DNA of 64,000 nt from Companilactobacillus metriopterae (GTDB taxonomy: Bacteria > Bacillota > Bacilli > Lactobacillales > Lactobacillaceae). Position numbers and translations under genes: made by a program. The stretch is taken from NCBI RefSeq assembly GCF_004117915.1, contig NZ_RSTD01000001.1, forward strand, positions 62,001 through 126,000, written 5' to 3'. The notes under the pieces were generated by a model. It did no database searches. It saw only the letters and a program-made list of their open reading frames with translations, and had not been told where the DNA came from. Positions 35,410 through 45,568 of this stretch are shown piece after piece (position 1 is the stretch's first letter; every line of letters starts with the position of its first letter).

Positions 35410-37351
35410 ATTCACCAGTTAGTGAGTCACGAGGGTCTAATTTAGCTGCACGTCTTGATGGTGATAACGCTGCAATGAGACTGATAATAACACTGACTAA
35501 AATACCAAATATAGCATTTCCTGCACTGATAGAAACGATCGAAGCGTTGATTGAAGATCCGTTTGTAATCGAGTTAATCAACCATTCTAGTAGGAATGCA
35601 ATAATCGTGGCAAATAGTCCTGATGAAAGACCGATTAGGAATGATTCAGATATGAACATATTTCTAATATCTTTCTTACGAGCACCAATTGCTCTCAAAA
35701 TACCAATTTCTTGTGTACGTTCTGAAACAGAAATATTTAGAACTACAATAATCATAATTGCTGAAACTATTAGTGAGATGGCAGCAATACCTGCAAGTAC
35801 ATAGAATGCTAATGAGATATAAGTATTTAGTGTATCAACGATAGCACCTGCACCTGTAATTGTGTATGATTGTTTTTCTTTGCCTTTTTCTGTGTGTGTA
35901 AATGATTTAACTTTATTTTGTACTGCTTTAACATTTTGAGTTTTATCAACTGAAAGAGTTACAAAGTTAGGTTTTATATCAGTGTCTACTTTTTTACCAG
36001 CTGCTTGTAATGTATCAAAGCTGATAGCTGAGGATCCTGATTTAATTGTACCTGAAACTTTTACGTCTACTTTAATTTGAGTTGGTTTACCACTGTTATC
36101 CATGGTATTCAAGTACATTGTAACTGTCTTGCCAATAGCTTTTTTCTTGTAATCTTTACCAAATAACTTTTTGGCGTCAGATGTTAATAAGATTACTTCA
36201 TTCTTGCCGGGTTTTTTACCTGCGTTTATATCAGAAGTTTTTTCAACAGCATTCCATGTTTGGAAGAATTGCATTGTTGTATTTTTCTTACCATAGTAAA
36301 TTTTTGGTGATTGAGCAAAGTAAGATTTTTCAACCTTAGATACATTATCTATTTTGCCTAATTCTTTAATATCTTTATTAGACATATTTATAGATGAAGC
36401 ATCTGCTGAAGTTTGGTTGACATTTTTTGTTACTTGCACAGCAGTAGGATTGATCTGACTTGTAATTTGGTCATTGATATAAGATGTTATACCATTTCCC
36501 AGTCCTAACATGAATATGACTGAAAATATACCTATAGCGGCACCAATGATAATTAAAATATTTCTACCTTTGGTGTAAAGCATATGCTCCCAAGCAAGTC
36601 TAAAAGTATCACCAAAGTTCAGGTGACTGATCTTGTGATCAGAAGTTTTTTCAGTAGCTTCATACTTGTCTCTGATACTCTCGTCAGAATCAATTTGTCC
36701 ATCAGCCAGGTGGACAATTCTTGTACCATAGTCAGCCACTTGTTGTGAGTGAGTAACGGCAATAACAAGTTTGCCTTCCTTTGCGATGTCATCTAGTATC
36801 TTCAATACTTCTTCAGTATTCTTTGAATCAAGAGCGCCTGTAGGTTCATCAGCAATAATAATTTCAGGGTCATTTGCTAGAGCACGAGCAATAGCTACAC
36901 GTTGTTTTTGACCACCTGAAAGTTGGTTAGGGTGTTTTTCAATATGTTCTGAAAGACCAACCTTAGCAAGCAATTCCTTGGCACGTTTAACTCTATCAGC
37001 TCTGGAAAGTGAGGACATTTCCAAAGGAACTAACACATTTTCTAAAACTGTTAAATGACTAATCAAATGGAAACTTTGGAAAATAAATCCGACAGTTTTA
37101 CTACGATATTCATCGAGTGCTTTGTCAGAACCTTTCTTCAGTGAGTTTCCATTAACTAAAACATCACCTTCAAATTGAGAATCTAATCCACCAATAGTAT
37201 TTAGTAGGGTAGTTTTACCACCACCAGATTCTCCTAAGATAGAAACAAATTCACCACGGTCTAGTTTAAGATCAATTCCCTTTAGGACTTTGAACTCTTT
37301 TTTACCGAGCGTGAAAGATTTTTGGACGTTTTTAAGCTCTAATATAGTCAT
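35408..37351 (-). CDS. MacB-like ABC transporter, ATPase fused to permease
   Basis: A 647-residue half-transporter. Residues 1-220 are a LolD/MacB-type ATPase: Walker A GESGGGKTT, signature LSGGQKQR, Walker B IIIADEP and H-loop AVTHS. Residues 255-647 are a MacB/FtsX permease with one helix at about 260-283, a large extracellular domain (about 290-500) and three C-terminal helices containing the SERTQEIGILRAIGARKKDIR loop. Such proteins work in antimicrobial peptide resistance or lipoprotein/peptide export. ATG follows AGAGGAG. No partner adaptor or two-component system is adjacent. Confidence 0.9.
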   Translation of the reverse strand: MTILELKNVQKSFTLGKKEFKVLKGIDLKLDRGEFVSILGESGGGKTTLLNTIGGLDSQFEGDVLVNGNSLKKGSDKALDEYRSKTVGFIFQSFHLISHLTVLENVLVPLEMSSLSRADRVKRAKELLAKVGLSEHIEKHPNQLSGGQKQRVAIARALANDPEIIIADEPTGALDSKNTEEVLKILDDIAKEGKLVIAVTHSQQVADYGTRIVHLADGQIDSDESIRDKYEATEKTSDHKISHLNFGDTFRLAWEHMLYTKGRNILIIIGAAIGIFSVIFMLGLGNGITSYINDQITSQINPTAVQVTKNVNQTSADASSINMSNKDIKELGKIDNVSKVEKSYFAQSPKIYYGKKNTTMQFFQTWNAVEKTSDINAGKKPGKNEVILLTSDAKKLFGKDYKKKAIGKTVTMYLNTMDNSGKPTQIKVDVKVSGTIKSGSSAISFDTLQAAGKKVDTDIKPNFVTLSVDKTQNVKAVQNKVKSFTHTEKGKEKQSYTITGAGAIVDTLNTYISLAFYVLAGIAAISLIVSAIMIIVVLNISVSERTQEIGILRAIGARKKDIRNMFISESFLIGLSSGLFATIIAFLLEWLINSITNGSSINASIVSISAGNAIFGILVSVIISLIAALSPSRRAAKLDPRDSLTGE

Positions 37352-37404
37352 TTTTTCTCCTCTATGAGTAAAACTATTTATGAAAGCATATTATATCTAT
37401 TTTA

Positions 37405-38154
37405 TTAATTTAAGTAAATATTTTTTAACTTATTTAGTTTATTTTGATTAATGTTCAATGCTTTATCCAAGTATTCCTCAAATGAGCCATAGTAATGATC
37501 AATTGCATCAAAAACAGAACGGAAACTATCCCAATCTGCCTTTGTCATATTCATTTTACTTATATCTTCATTTCCATGCTCGTCATTCAATAATTTTGCG
37601 ATTGTTGCAGTATCTGAGTACATCAAATTAGTTAGTAGGTAATCTCTGGTAATTGTTTCACTGTCAACGCCGAGTGCACGTAATATAAGCATAGCGGCGA
37701 TACCAGTTCTATCTTTACCTGCTGCACAGTGAAATAGTAATGCTTGATTTTCCTGATCATTTTTTAAAAGAAGATCAAATAGGTAACTGTAAGCTTGTTG
37801 CCCTTTTTTGTCCAAAATTACACTTTGATAGATGTTACCTAAATATGACGGAGTATTATTAAGTGCTGAGGCTAATTTATCACCGTTTCCCTGCAAAGGG
37901 TAAACTGAATCGTAAAAAATTTTATAAAAGTCAGTTTCCACATCAGGACTAGTTAACTGCTCTTGATCAGAACGAAGGTCAACAACATACTTTAATCCGT
38001 AATTTTTTAAGAAATTCAAAGAATCATCATCTAATCGACTGATGTCTCCAGAACGAAGTAATTTATTTTTTTTAATTGTTTTTCCATCTTTAGTTTGATA
38101 ATCTCCCAGTTCTCTAAGATTTATGGCTCCTGGGATGTTCAAAATTCGTTTCAT
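37405..38154 (-). CDS. Protein tyrosine/serine phosphatase (Y_phosphatase3)
   Basis: A 249-residue cysteine phosphatase. The P-loop FHCAAGKDRTGIA contains the catalytic Cys and Arg; the N-terminus (GAINLRELGDYQTKDG, LLRSGDISRL) is the typical start of the LipA/IphP-like family. Members act on phosphotyrosine or phosphoinositides; here the substrate is unknown. ATG follows CGGAGG. It sits upstream of the ABC exporter on the same strand, 50 bases apart. Confidence 0.9.
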   Translation of the reverse strand: MKRILNIPGAINLRELGDYQTKDGKTIKKNKLLRSGDISRLDDDSLNFLKNYGLKYVVDLRSDQEQLTSPDVETDFYKIFYDSVYPLQGNGDKLASALNNTPSYLGNIYQSVILDKKGQQAYSYLFDLLLKNDQENQALLFHCAAGKDRTGIAAMLILRALGVDSETITRDYLLTNLMYSDTATIAKLLNDEHGNEDISKMNMTKADWDSFRSVFDAIDHYYGSFEEYLDKALNINQNKLNKLKNIYLN

Positions 38155-38215
38155 TATTATTCCTCCGGTTTGCTTGAATCTAAGCTTTCGAATAAAATAA
38201 GTACAAGGTGAAATT

Positions 38216-38962
38216 ATGGAAAATATAAAGATCTCTATAATTATGACAATTTACAATGTTCATGATTATTTAGAAAAATCTATCGAGTCTATCATAAATC
38301 AAAATAACTCAAATTTTAACTTAATTATGGTTGATGATTGTTCTACCGATGGGTCATCAGAATTGGCACAAAAATACGCAGACAAGTATGATTTTATTCA
38401 ACTTATAAAACATTCTGAAAATAGAGGTGTTTCGGCAGCTAGAAACACAGGTATGGATAATGTAGAGACAGAACTTATTACTTTTGTTGATAGTGATGAT
38501 TGGGTAGAAGAAAATTATGTAGACTACTTTTTAAGACAATTTAAAGATAATGATGTAGACATGGTTACTTGCGGGTTCACCATAGAAAATGGACTAGGGA
38601 AGAGTAAACCTAAATCTACAAAAGAAATATCTGAGATTATAGATCGAGAAGAAATGATAAAGAGAATAACAAAAATATCAGATATTGTTATGGGGTACAC
38701 TTGGAATAAAGTCTACAAAATGAGTATTATCCAAGAAAATAATCTTAGATTCAGTACAGACTTGAATTTGATGGAAGATCAAGTTTTTAATGTAGAGTAT
38801 AGTAACAATGCTCAGGAATTTTATATAAGTAGCATTCCTCTATATCATTACGTGAATCGTAAGGATAGCATTACCAAAAAATTTGCAGTTGATAATGTTA
38901 AAGATGTTGGCTTGGCAAAATTGAAGGTATATCAACTAACAAAAAAAACCACAGAAAATTAA
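38216..38962 (+). CDS. Glycosyltransferase family 2, short
   Basis: A 248-residue GT-A-fold sugar transferase: SIIMTIYNVHDYL, MVDDCSTDGS and the FVDSDDWV metal-binding DXD block, and an EDQVFNVEY acceptor-site motif. It ends after the catalytic domain, whereas many EpsE/EpsJ-like relatives run on to about 320 residues. The stop codon lies inside the loop of the terminator hairpin, so the end may have been shortened. It is isolated rather than part of a polysaccharide cluster. RBS AAGGTG. Confidence 0.85.
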   Translation: MENIKISIIMTIYNVHDYLEKSIESIINQNNSNFNLIMVDDCSTDGSSELAQKYADKYDFIQLIKHSENRGVSAARNTGMDNVETELITFVDSDDWVEENYVDYFLRQFKDNDVDMVTCGFTIENGLGKSKPKSTKEISEIIDREEMIKRITKISDIVMGYTWNKVYKMSIIQENNLRFSTDLNLMEDQVFNVEYSNNAQEFYISSIPLYHYVNRKDSITKKFAVDNVKDVGLAKLKVYQLTKKTTEN

Positions 38963-38977
38963 TCTGTGGTTTTTTTT
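38941..38977. terminator. Bidirectional terminator containing a stop codon
   Basis: AAAAAACCACAG pairs with CTGTGGTTTTTT. The glycosyltransferase stop codon is in the loop. Confidence 0.85.
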
Positions 38978-38978
38978 A

Positions 38979-40148
38979 TTACATTGCGTCGTATGCTTCT
39001 TGGAATAATTGTACAATTTCTTCTTTTGAGGCTTTACGAGGATTTGAAAAGGCATTTCCATCTTTAAGAGCATTTTCTGCCATTAGTTCGAAATCTTTAG
39101 GGTTGGCACCAATTTCTTTAATACTACGAGGAATACCAACATCATCATTCATTTGTTGCATGGCATCAATAGCTACTTCTGCGGCCTCTCTAGTTGAAAG
39201 TCCATCAATGTTTTCTCCCATTGCCACAGCAAGGTCAGCAAAACGATCAGGACATGCGATAATGTTAAATCTTTCAACGATTGGAAGTAGGATAGCACAA
39301 CATACACCGTGTGGTGCGTCATATTGTCCACCTAATTGATGAGCCATTGCATGAACATAGCCAAGGTCAGCATTGTTAAATGCCATACCACCAAGCATTT
39401 CTGCTTCGACCATTTTTGTTCTAGCTTCTAGATTGTGACCATTAGCAACAGCTTCACGCAAACTTTCTTCAACAAGACGAATTGCTTGTAGACATTGACC
39501 ATCAGTAATGTCATTACGGTTTTCAGAAACATAAGGTTCGATAGCTTGAACGAATGTATCCATACCAGTAGCGGCTGTTAGTCCCTTAGGAACATCAAGC
39601 ATAAGTTTTGGATCATTAAATGATACTAGTGGAACATTTCTCCATGAAACAACAACGAATTTAAGGTGTGTTTCTTCATTTGTAATAACACAGTGACGTG
39701 TTAATTCAGAAGCTGTACCAGCAGTTGTGTTGACAGCCATTAGAGGAGGTAGGGGATTTTCTAGTGTTTCGATACCAGCTAAACTAGTGATATCATCGCC
39801 GTTGCTAAGAATAATACCAGTACCTTTACCACAATCGTGAGCTGAACCACCACCGACAGTGATAATACTGTCACAATTGTTATCTAGATATAATTTTTTT
39901 GCAGCTTCAATGTTTCTAACTTTAGGATTAGGTTCTACACCGTTAAAGACAACGTAGTCCACTCCAGCTTTGTTTAATGAATCTAGAGTTTGATGTACTG
40001 GACCATTTTCAACTTTTTCTAGAAAGCTGTCAGTAACAATCAAAACCTTTTTCATATTTAGCATCTTGGCACGATCACCAATTTTTTCAATAACACCTGG
40101 TCCAAAAAAGTTAACACTAGGCATTAGGAAATCAAAATTTTCTTTCAT
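38979..40148 (-). CDS. Iron-containing alcohol dehydrogenase (1,3-propanediol type)
   Basis: Group III NAD(P)-dependent alcohol dehydrogenase, 389 residues, the length of DhaT/FucO proteins. It has GGGSAHDCGKG for NAD binding, TTAGTASELTRHCVI, and metal histidines in HAMAHQLGGQYDAPHGVCCAILLP. It may reduce 3-hydroxypropanal, lactaldehyde or other aldehydes to regenerate NAD+. ATG 40148 follows AAGGGG; in-frame codons upstream lack this spacing. A weak Rex-like dyad lies just upstream (40162-40179). Confidence 0.92.
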   Translation of the reverse strand: MKENFDFLMPSVNFFGPGVIEKIGDRAKMLNMKKVLIVTDSFLEKVENGPVHQTLDSLNKAGVDYVVFNGVEPNPKVRNIEAAKKLYLDNNCDSIITVGGGSAHDCGKGTGIILSNGDDITSLAGIETLENPLPPLMAVNTTAGTASELTRHCVITNEETHLKFVVVSWRNVPLVSFNDPKLMLDVPKGLTAATGMDTFVQAIEPYVSENRNDITDGQCLQAIRLVEESLREAVANGHNLEARTKMVEAEMLGGMAFNNADLGYVHAMAHQLGGQYDAPHGVCCAILLPIVERFNIIACPDRFADLAVAMGENIDGLSTREAAEVAIDAMQQMNDDVGIPRSIKEIGANPKDFELMAENALKDGNAFSNPRKASKEEIVQLFQEAYDAM

Positions 40149-40161
40149 GATAAACCCCTTT

Positions 40162-40179
40162 ATGTGAAATTTTATACAA
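40162..40179 (-). promoter_or_regulatory. Weak Rex-like site
   Basis: On the minus strand TTGTATAAAATTTCACAT matches much of the Rex consensus TTGTGAnnnnnnTCACAA, with three mismatches, between a TATAAT and the alcohol dehydrogenase start. A redox operator would make sense for this enzyme. Confidence 0.3.
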
Positions 40180-40258
40180 GACAATTATACTTCTAAAGGG
40201 CTTACAAATAAATAGTTATTTTACACTTTGCTCATTTTTTCATTAATGTATGATATAT

Positions 40259-40292
40259 AAAAAGACTAACTTTTTATAAAGTTAGTCTTTTT
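40259..40292 (-). terminator. Terminator of the 77-residue gene
   Basis: AAAGACTAACTTT pairs with AAAGTTAGTCTTT, with T's on the minus strand. Confidence 0.85.
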
Positions 40293-40524
40293 ATAGTTTC
40301 TTTTCTATATTGTAAGGAATAGTACTTTTATCATCCGAATTCTCTTTTTTGTCGTTTTCAAAGTAAATAGAAAAACTCTTATCGTTATTAACATTTTTAG
40401 CGACAATTATTGTTGAAGATGTGGGATTTTTCATTTTAAAAATTTCTGCTGATTTCATTGCACCTTCAAAATCATGAGAATTGGCAATTGCATCTCCGGG
40501 ATTGAAAAATACTCTTTCAGTCAT
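40291..40524 (-). CDS. Small conserved-looking cytoplasmic protein, 77 residues
   Basis: A 77-residue soluble protein with no membrane segment. ATG 40524 is 8 bases after AAAGGAG. The sequence shows a helix (DFEGAMKSAEIFKMK) followed by two beta strands (SSTIIVAKNV, FSIYFEN) and a charged tail. No family recognised. It has its own ribosome site and terminator, so it is a real gene. Confidence 0.65.
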   Translation of the reverse strand: MTERVFFNPGDAIANSHDFEGAMKSAEIFKMKNPTSSTIIVAKNVNNDKSFSIYFENDKKENSDDKSTIPYNIEKKL

Positions 40525-40593
40525 AATAATCACTCCTTTTAGTTTCTTAGTTTCATTATAGCAATTTCAGGATACTTTTGTGAAATTTAAAAC

Positions 40594-40623
40594 AAAAAAC
40601 CTCTACAATTTGTAGAGGTTTTT
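40594..40623 (-). terminator. Terminator of the YhgE/Pip-like gene
   Basis: AACCTCTACAA pairs with TTGTAGAGGTT, with flanking A/T tracts. Confidence 0.85.
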
Positions 40624-40626
40624 ATA

Positions 40627-41913
40627 TTAAAGTTTTTCCATACTGAATGTATTGTTAAATGTTCTTACAGAAACCATGATTAATATGATAATAAATGCAA
40701 TACCACCAACAGCTAATAGTCCTAACTCGTTTTTAAGAATATCTGCATGGATACCCGTCAAAATATTCATAGAGACTGAATAGTTGTATGTCATTGGTAA
40801 TAGATATGAAATAAATTTATAGAATACTGGAAGTGTTGCGATTGGCATAATAGCTCCAGAAATAACTGTTTGTACCAATGCAAGAGGCAAGTTTATTACG
40901 ATACCTATTTGACCGAGTAGTAAGGTGAAGATACTTACTACTTGACCTGATATGAAGGTCATGTATACCGTTTGTAGATACAATAGCCATCCGTCACTTG
41001 CAGAAATTCCTGTGATTAGTTTGAATGTAAGTACTCCGATTGTTGGTGCTAGGATAGCGATTATAGCTAAAGTAGCTTCGTAGTAACCAAATGTCTTCCA
41101 TTTTGATTTACCCATATCGATGAATGAATTAAATTGTGAACGTAGTAGAAGTGTACCTGTTACAACTGAGATAAATGCACCTAGTGATATAAACATAGCA
41201 CCCAATATTTCAGATGATTTTGATTCATTTTTATTAATATTTGTATTTGTAGATGTTACTGAGTCAGAAACAATTAAGGATGAAGCTTGTTTTTCAATTT
41301 GTGTTTCTACAGAAGAAGTAGCTTTAGATTGAACTTCTGCCATAGCAGTTGGGCTTTGTTCTATTGCTGGATTAGCAGCAACTTCTTTTTGAACAGCTTG
41401 CGTAACTAAGGCAGTACCTTGTTCTTGCATCAAAACTTTAGTTAATACTGCAATATTAGTCTTATTAGCAACTGTCTTGTTAAGACTGTCAGTTACTGAA
41501 GTTTTGATTTCAGAAACTACACTATTTGTTGTTTGGTTATTTGAAGAGTTTTGGTAAAAGTGAAGGTTAATTGCCTTACCATTAGCAATGTTAGTTGATG
41601 CATTCTTAGGAACTACTAAAATCATTGTTGTATCATTGTTCTTTAGATCTTTCTTGGCATTTTTCAATGAAGATGTATTTTTAACCTTAGGAACATTTTT
41701 TTGCTTGTTATATGTGTCTTCCAGCTGATTAACAAGTGTCTTACCATATTTAGAAGTATCCTTATTGACAATAGATATATGTAAGTCGTCTAGGTTATCT
41801 CTAAATGTGTTATAAGCAGGTAGATAAATAACTGCCATGATCAATTGATAAAACATGGCAAAGATAATCGTAGCGATAGTCAATCTTGAAAATAAAAAAT
41901 CTTTATAATTCAT
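40627..41913 (-). CDS. ABC-2/YhgE-Pip-like membrane protein
   Basis: A 428-residue protein with one N-terminal helix (about 12-32), a large outside domain (about 35-225) rich in Asn, Thr and Ser, and five to six C-terminal helices. This is the layout of YhgE/Pip and DUF3533 proteins of the ABC-2 permease superfamily. The outside strand LHISIVNKDTSKYGK is typical. No ATPase gene is adjacent. Relatives act in phage adsorption (Pip) or in type VII-like export, but neither role is shown here. ATG follows TTGGGGG. Confidence 0.78.
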   Translation of the reverse strand: MNYKDFLFSRLTIATIIFAMFYQLIMAVIYLPAYNTFRDNLDDLHISIVNKDTSKYGKTLVNQLEDTYNKQKNVPKVKNTSSLKNAKKDLKNNDTTMILVVPKNASTNIANGKAINLHFYQNSSNNQTTNSVVSEIKTSVTDSLNKTVANKTNIAVLTKVLMQEQGTALVTQAVQKEVAANPAIEQSPTAMAEVQSKATSSVETQIEKQASSLIVSDSVTSTNTNINKNESKSSEILGAMFISLGAFISVVTGTLLLRSQFNSFIDMGKSKWKTFGYYEATLAIIAILAPTIGVLTFKLITGISASDGWLLYLQTVYMTFISGQVVSIFTLLLGQIGIVINLPLALVQTVISGAIMPIATLPVFYKFISYLLPMTYNYSVSMNILTGIHADILKNELGLLAVGGIAFIIILIMVSVRTFNNTFSMEKL

Positions 41914-42127
41914 AGCTTGCCCCCAAAATTTATTTTTTGTTATGTATCATTTACATAGAACTCTAATTTTAATACAAAATCAAGAATTATTAACTCATTT
42001 TACAAAAAAAAAAGTGCACGAATATGAGTCCTGTATTATTTTTAAATTAAGTGTGGTTTGTAGTCAAAAAGTACTAAAAAAGTGTAAAATATAATTATCA
42101 GTTTAAATTCAATTCGGAGGGAACCTG

Positions 42128-43111
42128 ATGTCAAATATATCTGAATTAGATAGTATTGCATTACTTTCTTTAAACGGAAATCAGCCTTTGGCTAAGAGAA
42201 TTTCTGAGTATATGGGAATTCCACTTTTAGATGCTTCTGTATCACACTTTAGTGATGGTGAAATCAATATTCAAATTAACGAATCTATCAGAGGTAAGAG
42301 TGTCTACATCATTCATTCTGTTTCAGACCCTGTTAATGATAATTTGATGGAACTATTGATTGCTGTAGATGCACTGCGCCGTGCTAGTACTGCCGATATA
42401 ACATGTGTTTTGCCATATTTTGCTTATACACGTTCAGACCGTAAATCAAGATCCAGAGAACCAATTTCAGCTAAGTTGTTTGCTGACTTACTAGAAATGG
42501 GTAAGGTTGATCGAGTTGTTACGTTGGATATGCACGCTGATCAAATACAAGGATTCTTCGATATCCCTGTAGATCACTTACGCGCAATGTCTATCTTTGC
42601 TTCATATTTTGATGATAAGGTGGCTGATACAGATAATATTGTATTTGTAGCACCTGATCATAACTCAACAAAGAGAGCTCGATCAGTTGCTGAACTATTT
42701 GGTACACAAATAGCTATCATTGACCAGAGATCATCAAATCAATCTATAGATGTTCCTAATATTATTGGTGAGGTTGAAGGTAAGGATTGTGTTATTATGG
42801 ACGATCTTATCGATACAGGTACTCGAATGATCAATAGTGCAAACGCTTTAGTAAAAGCTGGTGCTAAGAGTGTCAAGGGTGCTGCAACGCATCCTATCTT
42901 CTCACAAGGTGCTGCATCTAAACTACAGGACTCAAAACTGGAAGAAGTTGTAGTAACAGATACAATTGTGATTCCTGATGATTGTCTATTTGATAAGTTG
43001 ACAATCTTATCAGTTACAAAACTTTTGGGAGATGCCATCCATAACGTGGAAACAGATCAATCTATTCATCCACTATTTGAAGTTGAAGATAAATACATCA
43101 AGCTAAAATAA
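42128..43111 (+). CDS. prs: Ribose-phosphate pyrophosphokinase
   Basis: Makes PRPP from ribose 5-phosphate and ATP for purine, pyrimidine, His and Trp synthesis. It has 327 residues. Signatures: FSDGEI, the flexible-loop motif YFAYTRSDRKSRSREPISAK, VVTLDMHADQIQGFF and the PRPP loop VIMDDLIDTGTRM. Lactobacilli often have two prs copies; this one is isolated rather than beside glmU and is probably the second. ATG follows CGGAGGGA, and a TATAAT lies about 35 bases upstream. Confidence 0.95.
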   Translation: MSNISELDSIALLSLNGNQPLAKRISEYMGIPLLDASVSHFSDGEINIQINESIRGKSVYIIHSVSDPVNDNLMELLIAVDALRRASTADITCVLPYFAYTRSDRKSRSREPISAKLFADLLEMGKVDRVVTLDMHADQIQGFFDIPVDHLRAMSIFASYFDDKVADTDNIVFVAPDHNSTKRARSVAELFGTQIAIIDQRSSNQSIDVPNIIGEVEGKDCVIMDDLIDTGTRMINSANALVKAGAKSVKGAATHPIFSQGAASKLQDSKLEEVVVTDTIVIPDDCLFDKLTILSVTKLLGDAIHNVETDQSIHPLFEVEDKYIKLK

Positions 43112-43145
43112 AAAAAACCTACAAGTTTACTTGTAGGTTTTTTTT
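43110..43145. terminator. Bidirectional terminator
   Basis: AAAACCTACAAG pairs with CTTGTAGGTTTT, with T-runs on both strands, between prs and the P-type ATPase gene. Confidence 0.85.
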
Positions 43146-45477
43146 ATAGTTTAATTCTAGAAAAAACACGTCTTCCTAATGTTTCTCTCATGAATACAAA
43201 TAATGGCCAAGCAATTAAAGATAGAGATATGAATAGGAATGTGTAGGCTAAATCTGTAATAGATTGAAGATTGAATATTCGATTTCCAAAAGTGAAGGTT
43301 ACTAAGAATAGAATCATGGACAAACCAATCATCGTCTTTTTTCTATTTGTTAACGGTGTACTAATTGCAAGTAGTGCACAGTAACCAATTATTCCTATAG
43401 TAAATACAGAAAGTGTAGATGTTGTTAAGGAATATAATCCTATGTGTCTACCTACTGTGCTAATCAGAGTGATTAAAATAATATTGCATAGCGCAGCAGG
43501 TAGGGCAATTTCTAAAACATTTCTCATGAATCTTCCGGCAGGTGGTGTGTAGTTTGGTTCTAGTGCAAGTATAAAGCTAGGTATTCCTACTGTTAGTGCG
43601 TTTATTGGGGTTAGTTGAGCTGGTTGGAATGGATATCCAGTCCCAATAGCAATAAAGATCAATGTTAGCACAACAGAATAGATAGTTTTTATTAAATAAA
43701 GAGAAGCAACACGTTCAACGTTGTTAATAACACGTCTTCCTTCATTGAGCATGAAAATCATTGAGTCAAAATTTTTGTTAAGTAAAACAAAATCAGCGCT
43801 GGCTTCTGCCGCTTCACTTTCACCAGCTATAGCGATACTACAGTCAGATTTTCTCATTGCCAAAACGTCATTGACACCATCACCAGTCATACCAACAGTT
43901 AATCCATTATCTTGCATAGCAGAAATCAGATCAGCTTTTTGATCTGGTTTAACACGACCAAATACTTGATAATCTTTTACTAAATCATGATAGTCTTCAT
44001 CAGTGACACTACTCATATCAATATATTTTTCACTACCTTTAATTTTTGCTTGTTTGGCAACGTTGGAGACTGTTACTGGGTTATCACCAGAAATTATTTT
44101 CAAATTAATACCTTGATTTACCAAATAATTGAATGTAGAAGTGGCACTCTTTCTAACTTCATCGGCAATCATTATTAATCCCAGTAAATCTTGAATATCA
44201 TTGTTTTCATATAATACGGCTATTACTCGAAGACCATCAGAAGTATATTGTTCTATCTCTGATTTTAGATCACTATCCATATTTTTGATGATAAACTCTG
44301 GAGCTCCCATTATGTATCTTTGGGTAGGGGATGTTTCAAAACCTGATAATTTTGTTTCTGATGAGAATGGAATACTTTCTGTAGAAATTATGCTGCTAGT
44401 TTCTGATTTTAATTTTTTGATAGCCGCTGCTGTTGCGTTAGTTTCATCGGTTACTTCAATGATTTTAGTAGCAATTTGTTTTAGTTCAATTTCAGAGTAG
44501 TTATTAAATGTTTTTAACTTAGTTACTTTTAAATTTCCTGTAGTAATTGTTCCGGTTTTATCTAGACATAGGGTATCAACTCTAGCTAAAGTTTCAATTG
44601 CTGATAGCGAACGGACAATTATTTTTTTTCTTGTTAAATTATATGCAGCTGTAGCCAGAGCTATTGATGTTAATAGAACAAGTCCTTCTGGGATCATTCC
44701 AATAACCGAAGCACTGGTACTGATTATTGATTGAGCAATATCGCCATTTTTTACAAACGTTCTGATAAATAAAATCAATCCTAGAGGAATTATCGTGTAA
44801 GTTAAGACCTTAATGATACGGTTGATCATTTTCATCAGTACACTGGTTTCACGTTTTTCTTTACCAACGGCTGAAGAAATTTTAGAAACAAAGCTATCGT
44901 GACCAACTTTTGTAAGTTGAATAGTAGCGTTTCCTGCAATTGCAAAACTTCCAGAAAATACTTCTTGATCTATTTGTTTAATAATTGAGTTAGATTCACC
45001 TGTAATACTAGATTCATTAACTTGGAATCCGTTAGTAGTTCTGATTATTCCGTCAGCAGGGATTGTATCGCCACGACGCAATAGAACTAGGTCATCCTTA
45101 ACTAGTAACTCAATAGATGTTTGTATTTGTTTACCATCCCGAATTACATCGTACATCTGCTTGTGTACTAAGTTGATCTTGTCGACAGTAATCTTTGCAC
45201 GAATTTCTTGAAAACTACCTATTAGTATATTAGCTAAAACAGGCCCTAAGAATAGCAAGTTTTTGTATGAACCTGTCCAAAAAATCAGGACAGCAATAAA
45301 CAGATTCAAGAAGTTAAATAGCGTAAAAACATTATCACCAATGATACGTGGAATCGATCGGGAAACATTTTTTATTTGAACGTTGGTTTGACCATCTTGA
45401 ATTTTTTGTTTTACTTGGTCAGTTGTTAGACCAGTTCTCAAATCTGTTGGAGTAATCTTATTTTGAATTTCTGACAT
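43144..45477 (-). CDS. P-type cation ATPase (CtpE-like)
   Basis: A 777-residue E1-E2 ATPase. Motifs: actuator TGES, phosphorylation site CLDKTGTITTGN and hinge TGDGVNDVLAMRKSD. The helix-4 segment is VIGMIPEGLVLLTS and there are six C-terminal helices. The pattern, with ESEAAEASADFVLL after the hinge, is that of the CtpE/MgtA-like group, for which Ca2+ uptake or efflux has been suggested; there are no CPC motif or heavy-metal domains. ATG 45477 follows GTGGG. Ion specificity not certain. Confidence 0.88.
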   Translation of the reverse strand: MSEIQNKITPTDLRTGLTTDQVKQKIQDGQTNVQIKNVSRSIPRIIGDNVFTLFNFLNLFIAVLIFWTGSYKNLLFLGPVLANILIGSFQEIRAKITVDKINLVHKQMYDVIRDGKQIQTSIELLVKDDLVLLRRGDTIPADGIIRTTNGFQVNESSITGESNSIIKQIDQEVFSGSFAIAGNATIQLTKVGHDSFVSKISSAVGKEKRETSVLMKMINRIIKVLTYTIIPLGLILFIRTFVKNGDIAQSIISTSASVIGMIPEGLVLLTSIALATAAYNLTRKKIIVRSLSAIETLARVDTLCLDKTGTITTGNLKVTKLKTFNNYSEIELKQIATKIIEVTDETNATAAAIKKLKSETSSIISTESIPFSSETKLSGFETSPTQRYIMGAPEFIIKNMDSDLKSEIEQYTSDGLRVIAVLYENNDIQDLLGLIMIADEVRKSATSTFNYLVNQGINLKIISGDNPVTVSNVAKQAKIKGSEKYIDMSSVTDEDYHDLVKDYQVFGRVKPDQKADLISAMQDNGLTVGMTGDGVNDVLAMRKSDCSIAIAGESEAAEASADFVLLNKNFDSMIFMLNEGRRVINNVERVASLYLIKTIYSVVLTLIFIAIGTGYPFQPAQLTPINALTVGIPSFILALEPNYTPPAGRFMRNVLEIALPAALCNIILITLISTVGRHIGLYSLTTSTLSVFTIGIIGYCALLAISTPLTNRKKTMIGLSMILFLVTFTFGNRIFNLQSITDLAYTFLFISLSLIAWPLFVFMRETLGRRVFSRIKL

Positions 45478-45568
45478 AGAAGTACCCACATAGTGATTTT
45501 ATTTTGAAATTCTATTATACTCTTATTCTATATGTTAATTGAAAAAAAGTGAAATGAGGATGACAAGA